DNA of 5,680 bases from Clostridiaceae bacterium. GTDB taxonomy: Bacteria; Bacillota; Clostridia; Oscillospirales; Acutalibacteraceae. Positions 1-5,680 of this stretch are shown piece after piece. Within the stretch, counting starts at the first letter, position 1. The number at the start of each line of letters is the position of its first letter. The translations under genes and the position numbers were made by a program. The DNA lies in NCBI GenBank assembly GCA_016281115.1, contig JAEEHZ010000041.1:1-5680 (forward strand), written 5' to 3'. Under the pieces are notes generated by a model. The model had not been told where the DNA came from. It did no database searches and saw only the letters and a list, made by a program, of their open reading frames with translations.

Positions 1-1180
1 ACTCATCTTCGCCTATTACAGACGCGAGCGAACGCGCGTCCGTTACCTTTGCGTAAGATGAAAAAAGCTGATTTGCCAAAGCGCTGTGGTCTTCTCTTGT
101 ATAACCTTCGCCTATGCCGTCTTTCATAAGTCGCGAAAGCGACGGCAATACATTTACAGGCGGATAAATACCTTTGCTGTGAAGCTCACGGTCTAAAACT
201 ATCTGCCCTTCTGTTATATAACCCGTTAGGTCGGGGATAGGGTGGGTTATGTCGTCGTTTGGCATTGTAAGTATCGGTATTTGCGTTACCGAGCCTGCGC
301 TGCCCTTTATCATTCCGGCACGCTCATAAAGCGATGCAAGGTCGGAATACAAATAACCGGGGTAGCCCTTTCTGCCGGGTATTTCCTCTTTGGATGAGCT
401 GAATTCTCTGAGTGCTTCGCAATAAGGGGTCATATCTGTCATAATGACAAGCACGTGCTTGTTTTGAGTAAATGCGAGATATTCAGCGGCTGTCAGGGCG
501 CAGCGCGGAGTTAATATCCTTTCAATAATGGGGTCGTTTGAGAGGTTCAAAAACATTACGACGCGTTCTAAAACTCCCGATTCTTCAAAGCATTTTTTAA
601 AGTAATCGGCAACGTCGTTTTTAACACCCATTGCTGCAAAAACAATGCAAAAGCTGTCAGCGTCATCACATATTTGGGCTTGTCTTACTATTTGAACGGC
701 AAGCTCGTTGTGGCTCATACCCGAGCCTGACAAAATGGGAAGCTTCTGTCCTCTTATAAGCGTGGCAAGAACATCTATTGTTGATATTCCCGTGCGGATA
801 TAGTTCTTGGGATAAATACGCGAGACGGGGTTTATCGGCGTGCCGTTTATGTTGCGGTATTCATCGGGAAAAATTTCGCCGAGACTGTCTATCGGTCTGC
901 CCGCACCGTCAAATATACGCCCCACTATCTCAGGTGACAAAGCTATCTCCATAGGCTTGCACTTAAGCCTTATAGATGTATTTGTAAGAGAAATGGAAGT
1001 GGTTCCTTCAAAAACCTGAATAACTGCGCGCTCACCGTCAAGACGGACTATTCTTCCGTGACGTATGGTGCCGTTTTGCAGCTTTATATCTACCATTTCT
1101 TCAAAGAAAGCGTCTTTTATTCCGTCTATGGCAATAAGTGAGCCGTTTATTTCGTCAACTCCAATATATTCAAGTATCAT
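1..1180 (-). CDS. atpB: V/A-type ATPase subunit B, 3' end cut by window
   Basis: This gene (also called ntpB) encodes the non-catalytic nucleotide-binding subunit that alternates with A in the cytoplasmic A3B3 head. The frame is open from an ATG at 1180 to the window edge, giving 393 complete codons of an expected 455-465, so the C-terminal helical domain is mostly missing. The protein begins MILEYIGVDEING, which lines up with the E. hirae NtpB start MIKEY and supports this ATG over an in-frame GTG at 1192. Visible motifs are the degenerate P-loop region SGSGMSHNELA (about 151-161), VIMTDMTPYCEALREF (245-260), EIPGRKGYPGYLYSDLASLY (266-285), GSVTQIPILTMPNDDITHP (296-314) and NVLPSLSRL with R350, the equivalent of the arginine finger that reaches into the catalytic site of A. 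A proper Walker lysine is absent, as expected for B. It starts 22 nt after the A stop. The ribosome site is weak (GTGA at 1189-1192, 8 nt from the ATG), so coupling to A translation is plausible. Confidence 0.97.
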   Translation of the reverse strand, partial: MILEYIGVDEINGSLIAIDGIKDAFFEEMVDIKLQNGTIRHGRIVRLDGERAVIQVFEGTTSISLTNTSIRLKCKPMEIALSPEIVGRIFDGAGRPIDSLGEIFPDEYRNINGTPINPVSRIYPKNYIRTGISTIDVLATLIRGQKLPILSGSGMSHNELAVQIVRQAQICDDADSFCIVFAAMGVKNDVADYFKKCFEESGVLERVVMFLNLSNDPIIERILTPRCALTAAEYLAFTQNKHVLVIMTDMTPYCEALREFSSSKEEIPGRKGYPGYLYSDLASLYERAGMIKGSAGSVTQIPILTMPNDDITHPIPDLTGYITEGQIVLDRELHSKGIYPPVNVLPSLSRLMKDGIGEGYTREDHSALANQLFSSYAKVTDARSLASVIGEDE

Positions 1181-1202
1181 TTTATCACTCACAGTCGTAG
1201 TA

Positions 1203-2972
1203 TTAATATCGGTTGTTTTCTTTAATTGAGTTTATTGCGCTGTCTGTGTCTTTAATGTAATCATCAAACAGGTCAAGATTATCATTTGGTATATCGTATT
1301 TCATCTTTATCAGCTTTTCAAACAAGCCTGCCTCTTTTACCAAGGAGAGTGGTATTCCCTGCGACACAAGCTCCTTTACGCTTTTATAAAGATGCAATAT
1401 GGTTTTCATCATAAGCTTTTGTTTTTCAAGCGACACAAACGTATCGTCGCTGTGAAAAGCATTCTGTTGCAAAAAGCCTATGCGTATGACTCTTGCCGTT
1501 TCTATGATAAGCTTTTGGTCGTCGGGCAGAACATCAGAGCCTATTAGCTTAACTATCTCCATAAGACGGTTTTCTTCCTGCAACAGGGCTGTAATACTTG
1601 CCCTGTATTGCAAAAAGTCTTTGCCGCATTTTTCTTCAAACCATTTGTCAAGATCCGCAAAATACTCGCTGTAACTCAAGTTCCAGTTTATCGCGGGGTA
1701 GTGTCTCGAATAGGCAAGGCTTTTGTCAAGCGCCCAAAAGCATCTTATAAAACGCTTTGTATTCTGCGTTACAGGCTCCGAGAAATCCGAACCCTGAGGC
1801 GATACCGCGCCTATCAGCGTAACTGAACCTGTTTTTCCGCCCAGTGTTTCACATCTGCCCGCGCGCTCGTAGAACTCACTCAGGCGTGAGGGCAAATATG
1901 CGGGAAAGCCTTCCTCTGCGGGCATTTCTTCAAGTCTGCCCGATATTTCTCTCAAAGCCTCTGCCCAGCGAGAGGTGGAGTCTGCCATAAGCGCAACGTC
2001 ATATCCCATATCGCGATAATACTCCGCAAGTGTAACGCCCGTGTATATAGAGGCTTCTCTTGCCGCAACAGGCATATTTGATGTATTTGCGATAAGCGAG
2101 GTGCGGTCAGTCATAGGGCGGTTGTTTTTGGGGTCAATCAAGTGCGAAAATTCGTTTAAAACATCGCTCATTTCATTTCCGCGCTCACCGCAGCCTACAT
2201 ATATTATTATATCCGCGTCGCACCACTTGGCAAGCTGGTGCTGGGTCATTGTTTTACCCGTTCCGAATCCCCCGGGGATCGCTGCGGCGCCGCCTTTTGC
2301 AATGGGGAAGAGCGTGTCGATAATCCTTTGACCCGTTATAAGCGGTATATCGTTGCCGAGCCTTTCTTTAACGGGACGCGGCTTGCGTATTGCCCACTTT
2401 TGGCAAAGCGTCAGCTTATGTGTTGCTCCCAGTGAGTCTTTCAAAACGACAATACAGTCATTAACTCTGTATTGTCCGCTTTTCTCTGCTTTTATCACAG
2501 TGCCGCTTATTCCGGGCGGTACCATTACCTTGTGTGTTATTGCGGGTGTTTCGGGCAGGGTGGCATACACACTGCCGCCGAATAAAATATCACCCTCTTT
2601 GACGGTAACAGTTACATCCCAGAGGCGGTCTTCGTCAAGCGACGGGACACAGGCTCCGCCTTTTATAAAAGCACCCGAAATGTTTTCTATTGCTTTAAGG
2701 GGACGTTCAATTCCGTCAAATATATTATCGAGTATACCCGGTCCCAGCGTTATGTTGAGCGGTGCGCCCGTGCCTGTAACTGCATCTCCGGGGCGCAGAC
2801 CTGTTGTTTCTTCGTATACCTGTATTGTGGTAAGCTTGTTGTTAATACCTATAACTTCGCCCACAAGCTTATTTTCACCCACATATACCATTTCCGACAT
2901 AGAAAAATCCTTTGTGTCTTTAACGGTGACAACAGGACCGTTTATACCGAAAATCCTATTTGTTCTTTCCAT
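1203..2972 (-). CDS. atpA: V/A-type ATPase catalytic subunit A
   Basis: This gene (also ntpA) encodes the catalytic subunit of the A3B3 head, which hydrolyses or makes ATP in the cytoplasm while driving or being driven by the central rotor. At 589 residues it is a normal full-length member. Domains in order are the N-terminal beta-barrel (about 1-70), the insertion typical of A subunits and absent from B (about 110-190), the nucleotide-binding domain (about 200-430) and the C-terminal helical bundle. The P-loop GGFGTGKT lies at 234-241 with K240. GCGERGNEM (260-268) carries the catalytic glutamate E263. DVALMADSTSRWAEALREIS (325-344) holds the Walker B strand and its aspartate, followed by GRLEEMPAEEGFPAYLPSRL (345-364). 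SPQGSDFSEPVTQNT is at 391-405. The P-loop has glycine and threonine where many relatives have proline and serine. The ATG is preceded by AAGGA (2984-2988) with 11-nt spacing and starts 25 nt after the E stop. No frameshift or missing catalytic residue is seen. Confidence 0.99.
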   Translation of the reverse strand: MERTNRIFGINGPVVTVKDTKDFSMSEMVYVGENKLVGEVIGINNKLTTIQVYEETTGLRPGDAVTGTGAPLNITLGPGILDNIFDGIERPLKAIENISGAFIKGGACVPSLDEDRLWDVTVTVKEGDILFGGSVYATLPETPAITHKVMVPPGISGTVIKAEKSGQYRVNDCIVVLKDSLGATHKLTLCQKWAIRKPRPVKERLGNDIPLITGQRIIDTLFPIAKGGAAAIPGGFGTGKTMTQHQLAKWCDADIIIYVGCGERGNEMSDVLNEFSHLIDPKNNRPMTDRTSLIANTSNMPVAAREASIYTGVTLAEYYRDMGYDVALMADSTSRWAEALREISGRLEEMPAEEGFPAYLPSRLSEFYERAGRCETLGGKTGSVTLIGAVSPQGSDFSEPVTQNTKRFIRCFWALDKSLAYSRHYPAINWNLSYSEYFADLDKWFEEKCGKDFLQYRASITALLQEENRLMEIVKLIGSDVLPDDQKLIIETARVIRIGFLQQNAFHSDDTFVSLEKQKLMMKTILHLYKSVKELVSQGIPLSLVKEAGLFEKLIKMKYDIPNDNLDLFDDYIKDTDSAINSIKENNRY

Positions 2973-2997
2973 ATGGCTAACATTCCTTTTTCAGAAG

Positions 2998-3588
2998 TCA
3001 GAGCGGTATTTTCAGCTCGTCTGTGGTTAAGAATTTTTCTTTTTCATCTTTTATAAGCGAATTGAATGTGTAATCGACGGAAATATTGGTGCCTGCAAGC
3101 TTTATAAGAATACCGCCCGATATTTTATCGTCATATTCAACACTGCAGTTAAAGGCTTTTTCAAGGTCGTAGCCCGGTCCCTTATCATTAGAGGATAGGA
3201 TAATTGCAATTTGGTTTTCGGGAAAACGCTTTTTTACACGGTTTATAACACCTGTAAGCACATTCAAATAATCATCGCTTTTTCTGAATACGTCAAGATT
3301 ATCCCTAACCTTTTCAAAAACATTGTCTGTTACGGCGTTTCTCTTTTCAAATAACAGGCGTTTCTTTTCCAGTTTGAGCATAGCGGTCGATTTTGTTATT
3401 TCCGCGCTTATATTTTGCTTTTCAGTTTTAAGGTAATTGTCGTATTTGATTTTTTCTTCCGATTTGAAAGCCTCAAGCTCTTTGTTAATTAAATCTTCTG
3501 TTTCGGTATTTAATTCCCGTGCCTTCCTTTTTGCCGTATCTGTAATTGAAGATATAAAATTATTCAGTTTTTCGTTATTGATACTCAT
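2998..3588 (-). CDS. atpE: V/A-type ATPase subunit E (peripheral stalk)
   Basis: The product (also NtpE) is the larger peripheral-stalk subunit, which with a G/H partner forms the stator rods linking the A3B3 head to subunit I. At 196 residues it has the usual family length. About residues 1-105 are highly charged, rich in Lys and Glu and predicted to form a long helix or coiled coil. About 106-196 form the globular domain that caps the head, ending in the family-like stretch GGILIKLAGTNISVDYTFNS (158-177). This identification rests on overall architecture, the C-terminal pattern and context, since E is poorly conserved. The only in-frame ATG available is at 3588; the upstream frame is open to a stop at 3640-3642 but holds no better start. 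No Shine-Dalgarno site lies at normal distance, which is unusual in this operon (see the junction features). The G/H partner is not in the window. Confidence 0.93.
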   Translation of the reverse strand: MSINNEKLNNFISSITDTAKRKARELNTETEDLINKELEAFKSEEKIKYDNYLKTEKQNISAEITKSTAMLKLEKKRLLFEKRNAVTDNVFEKVRDNLDVFRKSDDYLNVLTGVINRVKKRFPENQIAIILSSNDKGPGYDLEKAFNCSVEYDDKISGGILIKLAGTNISVDYTFNSLIKDEKEKFLTTDELKIPL

Positions 3589-3601
3589 AACATTTAGCCG
3601 T

Positions 3602-3628
3602 AAACCGATAAATAAAACGGTTTTCCTT
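3602..3628 (-). promoter_or_regulatory. Possible hairpin-spaced ribosome binding site for subunit E
   Basis: On the minus strand AAGGA (3624-3628) is followed directly by AAACCG, a 10-nt loop TTTTATTTAT and CGGTTT. The two arms (3618-3623 and 3602-3607) pair over 6 bp. In linear sequence the AAGGA lies 35 nt from the E ATG, too far to act normally. If the hairpin folds, only 13 unpaired nt (3589-3601) separate the stem from the ATG, near the working range. The bases are seen; the function is inference, and a 6-bp stem with a 10-nt loop is only marginally stable. Confidence 0.35.
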
Positions 3629-3650
3629 TTTGCAGAATATTAAGGCAATA

Positions 3651-3665
3651 CCGCACAATCTGCGG
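3651..3665 (-). other. Short inverted repeat, 5-bp stem, in F-E spacer
   Basis: CCGCA and TGCGG pair around a 5-nt loop 9 nt after the F stop codon (3674-3676). The stem is GC-rich but short and has no following T-run. It could slow 3'-to-5' decay of the upstream message or separate F from E translation, or it could be chance. It is recorded mainly because it sits in the one enlarged gap of the operon. Confidence 0.3.
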
Positions 3666-3673
3666 CACATACC

Positions 3674-3982
3674 TTAAAGCTTTAAGCCTATTGCGTCGTG
3701 AATATAGCCCATTATAGAATCTTTTGCCCTGCCGTTTCCGTGACGGTCCGGTATTTCTACAATAAGCGGACGCCTGCAATTAAGCTTTAAGTCAAATATA
3801 TGATCGGGACAAAGCGAAACAAGTTTTTCTGTCATTAAAACCACGGCAATATCTTCATCTGCACAGGCGTCATTTAGCGCTGAAATAACTTCGTCTTTTT
3901 CGTGCACAACAACGCCGTCTATTCCCGTAAGACGCATACCTATTTGAGTATCCACATTGTCGCTTATAAGATAAAAACGCAT
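3674..3982 (-). CDS. atpF: V/A-type ATPase subunit F (central stalk)
   Basis: The 102-residue product is subunit F (NtpG in the E. hirae naming), a small Rossmann-like protein that binds subunit D at the tip of the rotating central stalk and can influence catalytic activity. Family features are the N-terminal strand and turn MRFYLISDNVDTQIGMRLTG (1-20), IAVVLMTEKLVSLCPDHI (45-62) and the strand-loop PLIVEIPDRHGNG (72-84). Length is typical (about 100-110). The ATG at 3982 is preceded by GGGGTGAG (3989-3996) with 6-nt spacing, a good ribosome site. It lies 41 nt after the K stop and 85 nt before E. In the E. hirae operon the equivalent gene follows E and C; here it precedes E. This should not be confused with the F-type b subunit also called AtpF. 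Confidence 0.94.
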   Translation of the reverse strand: MRFYLISDNVDTQIGMRLTGIDGVVVHEKDEVISALNDACADEDIAVVLMTEKLVSLCPDHIFDLKLNCRRPLIVEIPDRHGNGRAKDSIMGYIHDAIGLKL

Positions 3983-4023
3983 TTAATGCTCACCCCGGTA
4001 AGTTAAACTATGTTAAATCTTAA

Positions 4024-4467
4024 TCATATTTTTGAGTAAATAAGTATGGAAACAAGCAGTCCGTACAATGCGATACCTTCGCCCAAGGCAACAAATATGA
4101 GTGATTTACCGAATGCGGAAGGGTCTTCGCTTGTGGCGCCGATAGCCGCAGGAGCCGCGCTTGCAACAGCAACGCCTCCGCCGATGCCCGATAATCCCGT
4201 TGCCAATGCAGCGGCTATAAATGCCCAGCCCGATGCGCCGCTTGATTGTTCCTCTGCAACTGCGGCGGTAGTTTCGGGTACGTCGTCTTCCGCGGCGCTT
4301 GCAGCAACAGGCGTAATTATACACATTATGCCTACAATACAAAAGGCGGCTATTTGCATCAAAGCTGCGCTTTTAGGCGTCCTGCCCTTTTTAACCGCGT
4401 TTACGGCCCAAGCCACCGAGCTCACCAGAAACACAACAGGTATCAAAAGTAAAATATAAGTTAACAT
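4024..4467 (-). CDS. atpK: V/A-type ATPase subunit K (rotor-ring proteolipid)
   Basis: The product (NtpK, c-type proteolipid) forms the membrane ring that carries ions past subunit I. The 147 residues contain four predicted membrane helices in two unlike halves. Residues 3-22 and 34-58 are hydrophobic segments joined by a basic loop (KKGRTPK, 26-32). A small-residue, acidic linker follows (59-80). Residues 81-113 and 121-144 are the true c-subunit hairpin, with a Gly/Ala-rich first helix (TGLSGIGGGVAVASAA, 90-105), the loop SEDPSAFGK and the ion-binding helix ALGEGIALYG with E130 as the ion carboxylate. So only the second half has a binding site. The N-terminal half is not a copy of the second, unlike E. 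hirae NtpK, where both halves are related. VAASAAE (54-60) resembles a signal-peptidase site, so the first half could be removed. The start at 4467 has a strong GGAGG site 9 nt upstream. The name is secure; processing is inference. Confidence 0.95.
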   Translation of the reverse strand: MLTYILLLIPVVFLVSSVAWAVNAVKKGRTPKSAALMQIAAFCIVGIMCIITPVAASAAEDDVPETTAAVAEEQSSGASGWAFIAAALATGLSGIGGGVAVASAAPAAIGATSEDPSAFGKSLIFVALGEGIALYGLLVSILIYSKI

Positions 4468-4476
4468 AATTTAATT

Positions 4477-4481
4477 CCTCC
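4477..4481 (-). promoter_or_regulatory. Strong Shine-Dalgarno site for subunit K
   Basis: GGAGG with 9-nt A/T-rich spacing (AATTAAATT) precedes the K ATG inside the 17-nt gap after subunit I. It is the best match to the anti-Shine-Dalgarno sequence in the window. This fits the need for many K copies per complex, compared with one I. Confidence 0.8.
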
Positions 4482-4484
4482 GTT

Positions 4485-5680
4485 TTATTTATTTTTGTTT
4501 ATCATATTTGTTTGTATTGCCTTAAACGGTCTGCCGGAGCCTTTGTAAAAGCGGCTGAACATTTCGTAAAATTCAAGCCTTAACACCTGAATCCCCACAA
4601 GCAGTCCTTCTAAAGCTATAACAATTATATTTCCTATTATTTCAATGATCACAAAGCTTACGCTTAAAGTATCGCCGGCAAGTATAGCGACAACCATCAT
4701 CATACCTGCGTGTACCAAAACAAATGCTCCCACACGCAAAAAAGACATCGTGTTTGATATATAGCTCAGCATCGTTTCAAAAAGTTCAAAGAAGCTTTGA
4801 AGCAGATATTCTCCCCATTTTTCGGGAAAGGGATGTTTTTTTCCGTTAACAAGATTTATAAGCGGCTCTTGCAAATACATCGCGATTATCGGTACAACGA
4901 TAAGGCATATTATATACGACGGAGTAAACACATCGGCGCCTAAAAACAAAGTGCCGAGCAATCCGTAAACAAGTGCCGAATAAAACACGACGCCCGCCAA
5001 TCCGTTTGGGGAAAACAGCGCACTGCCGATATCACGCTTTTTAATTGATGCATAAATATTCAGAAGCATCGCAACAACGACCAAAGTAACGCCTATTCCC
5101 ACAGCGGCGTATATTATCATATTTATGGTTTGTGATTCCATGACCTCTATCGGTTTGCCTTTAAATCCCATAGATCTGTATAAGCCGTCGAGAGCGTGTT
5201 CAAACCCGAACACGGAACCGTAAACAAACCCGAATATCGCCGAAGATATACCGCAAGGTATAAGAAGTTTGCCGAGCTTCATCTTTTTTAATTTCCACAT
5301 CAAAAAGCCTACTATCGAAAGGCAGATACCCTGTCCTACATCACCGAACATAATACCGAAAAGCAGGGTGTAGGTTATTGCCACAAAGGCTGTCGGGTCG
5401 ATCTCGTTATATGCAGGCAGCCCGAACATATCAACGTAAAATTCAAAAGGCTTTGCAAAAAAACTGTTTTTAAGCTTTATGGGGGGATCGTTTTTAAGCT
5501 CGTCTTTGCCGCTTGTGGTTTTACAGTTTAAACCCGCTTCAATTATTTTTGAGGTAAGGGACTTTTCATCTTTTTTGGTGACCCACCCTGTAAGGATGAA
5601 GTTGTCTTTGTGTACTATACAGTTCGATTTTACCTTTTCAATTTCACAAAGAGCATACAGTGTTAGCAAACATTTTGAGG
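4485..5680 (-). CDS. atpI: V/A-type ATPase subunit I (membrane stator), 5' end cut by window
   Basis: The product (NtpI, a-subunit) is the integral membrane stator that provides the two ion half-channels next to the K ring and anchors the peripheral stalks. The frame is open through base 5680, and the TTG at 5669 is an internal leucine codon, not a start. About 397 residues are present of an expected 600-680, so most of the cytoplasmic N-terminal domain is outside. Counting from that TTG codon, the family signature region runs from PFEFYVDMFGLPAYNEIDPT (about 74-93) to FGIMFGDVGQG (104-114). Seven to eight membrane helices follow, from about 94 to 366. The essential arginine is in SNTMSFLRVGAFVLVHAG (R312, codon 4734-4736), matching yeast Vph1 R735. 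A second conserved arginine is in GIQVLRLEFYEMF (R364, codon 4578-4580). The C-terminal tail KGSGRPFKAI is family-like. The TAA stop is 17 nt before K. Confidence 0.97.
   Translation of the reverse strand, partial: SKCLLTLYALCEIEKVKSNCIVHKDNFILTGWVTKKDEKSLTSKIIEAGLNCKTTSGKDELKNDPPIKLKNSFFAKPFEFYVDMFGLPAYNEIDPTAFVAITYTLLFGIMFGDVGQGICLSIVGFLMWKLKKMKLGKLLIPCGISSAIFGFVYGSVFGFEHALDGLYRSMGFKGKPIEVMESQTINMIIYAAVGIGVTLVVVAMLLNIYASIKKRDIGSALFSPNGLAGVVFYSALVYGLLGTLFLGADVFTPSYIICLIVVPIIAMYLQEPLINLVNGKKHPFPEKWGEYLLQSFFELFETMLSYISNTMSFLRVGAFVLVHAGMMMVVAILAGDTLSVSFVIIEIIGNIIVIALEGLLVGIQVLRLEFYEMFSRFYKGSGRPFKAIQTNMINKNK

Larger units (their letters stand above)
3589..3673 (-). other. 85-nt F-E intergenic spacer
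   Basis: This is the longest gap in the window, while other gaps are 17-41 nt. Read on the minus strand it holds a short hairpin (3651-3665), an AAGGA box (3624-3628), a second hairpin (3602-3623) and then 13 nt leading to the E start. There is no T-run after either hairpin, so it does not look like a terminator. I see no small gene with a ribosome site here. A 61-codon frame ending at 3594 runs across the end of the F gene and looks like a by-product of it. Confidence 0.6.

Noticed and set aside
1190..1192. GTG at 1192 as an earlier start for atpB
   Set aside because: It is in frame, but the ATG at 1180 aligns with the known E. hirae NtpB start, and the GTG would itself sit inside the likely ribosome site.
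2353..3030. A 225-codon open frame on the plus strand opposite the start of atpA
   Set aside because: It lies antisense to a clearly conserved gene, crosses the A-E junction, has low-complexity Ser/Thr/Pro-rich composition and no recognised domain. It arises from codon bias in A.
3651..3665. Rho-independent terminator in the F-E spacer
   Set aside because: The stem is only 5 bp and no T-run follows on the minus strand, and the downstream E, A and B genes belong to the same complex.
3673..3686. A perfect 14-base palindrome (CTTAAAGCTTTAAG) over the atpF stop codon
   Set aside because: Most of it is fixed by the codons for the last Leu-Lys-Leu residues and the stop, it has no spacer for a stable loop, and A/T-rich palindromes of this length are easily produced by chance.
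3594..3779. A 61-codon minus-strand frame across the end of atpF and the F-E spacer
   Set aside because: It overlaps the well-supported F gene in another frame, is rich in Arg and Tyr with no family pattern, and has no credible ribosome site.
4046..4459. A 137-codon plus-strand frame covering nearly all of atpK
   Set aside because: It mirrors the Gly/Ala-rich K gene on the opposite strand. There is no good ribosome site before its ATG, and its Ala/Pro/Thr composition is what antisense reading of a proteolipid gives.
5667..5669. TTG at 5669 as the start of atpI
   Set aside because: The frame continues open to the window edge, and a 394-residue product would lack most of the N-terminal domain normal for subunit I. 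It is an internal codon.

Overview
The window is an internal segment of one V/A-type ATPase operon, read entirely from the minus strand. In transcription order, from high to low coordinates, it encodes subunit I (membrane stator, 5' end cut by the window), K (rotor-ring proteolipid), F (central-stalk tip), E (peripheral stalk), A (catalytic) and B (nucleotide-binding partner, 3' end cut by the window). Gaps between genes are 17, 41, 85, 25 and 22 nt. There is no terminator-like hairpin with a T-run and no stretch over 300 bases without a gene, so a single polycistronic message is the simplest reading.

The host is probably a fermentative member of the Firmicutes, most likely Clostridia. The A and B proteins closely resemble, from memory, those of Firmicutes such as Enterococcus hirae. 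K has the N-terminally extended layout I associate with clostridial V-type operons. Shine-Dalgarno sites (GGAGG, AAGGA) precede several genes, and codon use favours ATA, AGA and A/T-ending codons. No finer placement is possible from the sequence.

The products form one machine. A and B form the A3B3 head where ATP is bound and hydrolysed or made. F sits on the central rotor with subunit D, which is not in the window and is expected beyond base 1. E is part of the stalks that hold the head still. K forms the membrane ring and I supplies the ion half-channels with the essential arginines. Subunits C (the ring-to-shaft adaptor), D and the small stalk subunit G/H are not in the window. C is absent from its usual place next to E and F, and F precedes E here. 

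Nothing in the window looks like an undescribed system. The points worth a second look are the operon order, the two-part K protein with a possible cleavage site, the lack of sodium ligands in K, the P-loop variant in A, and an unusual 85-nt F-E junction where a small hairpin may bring a distant Shine-Dalgarno site close to the E start.
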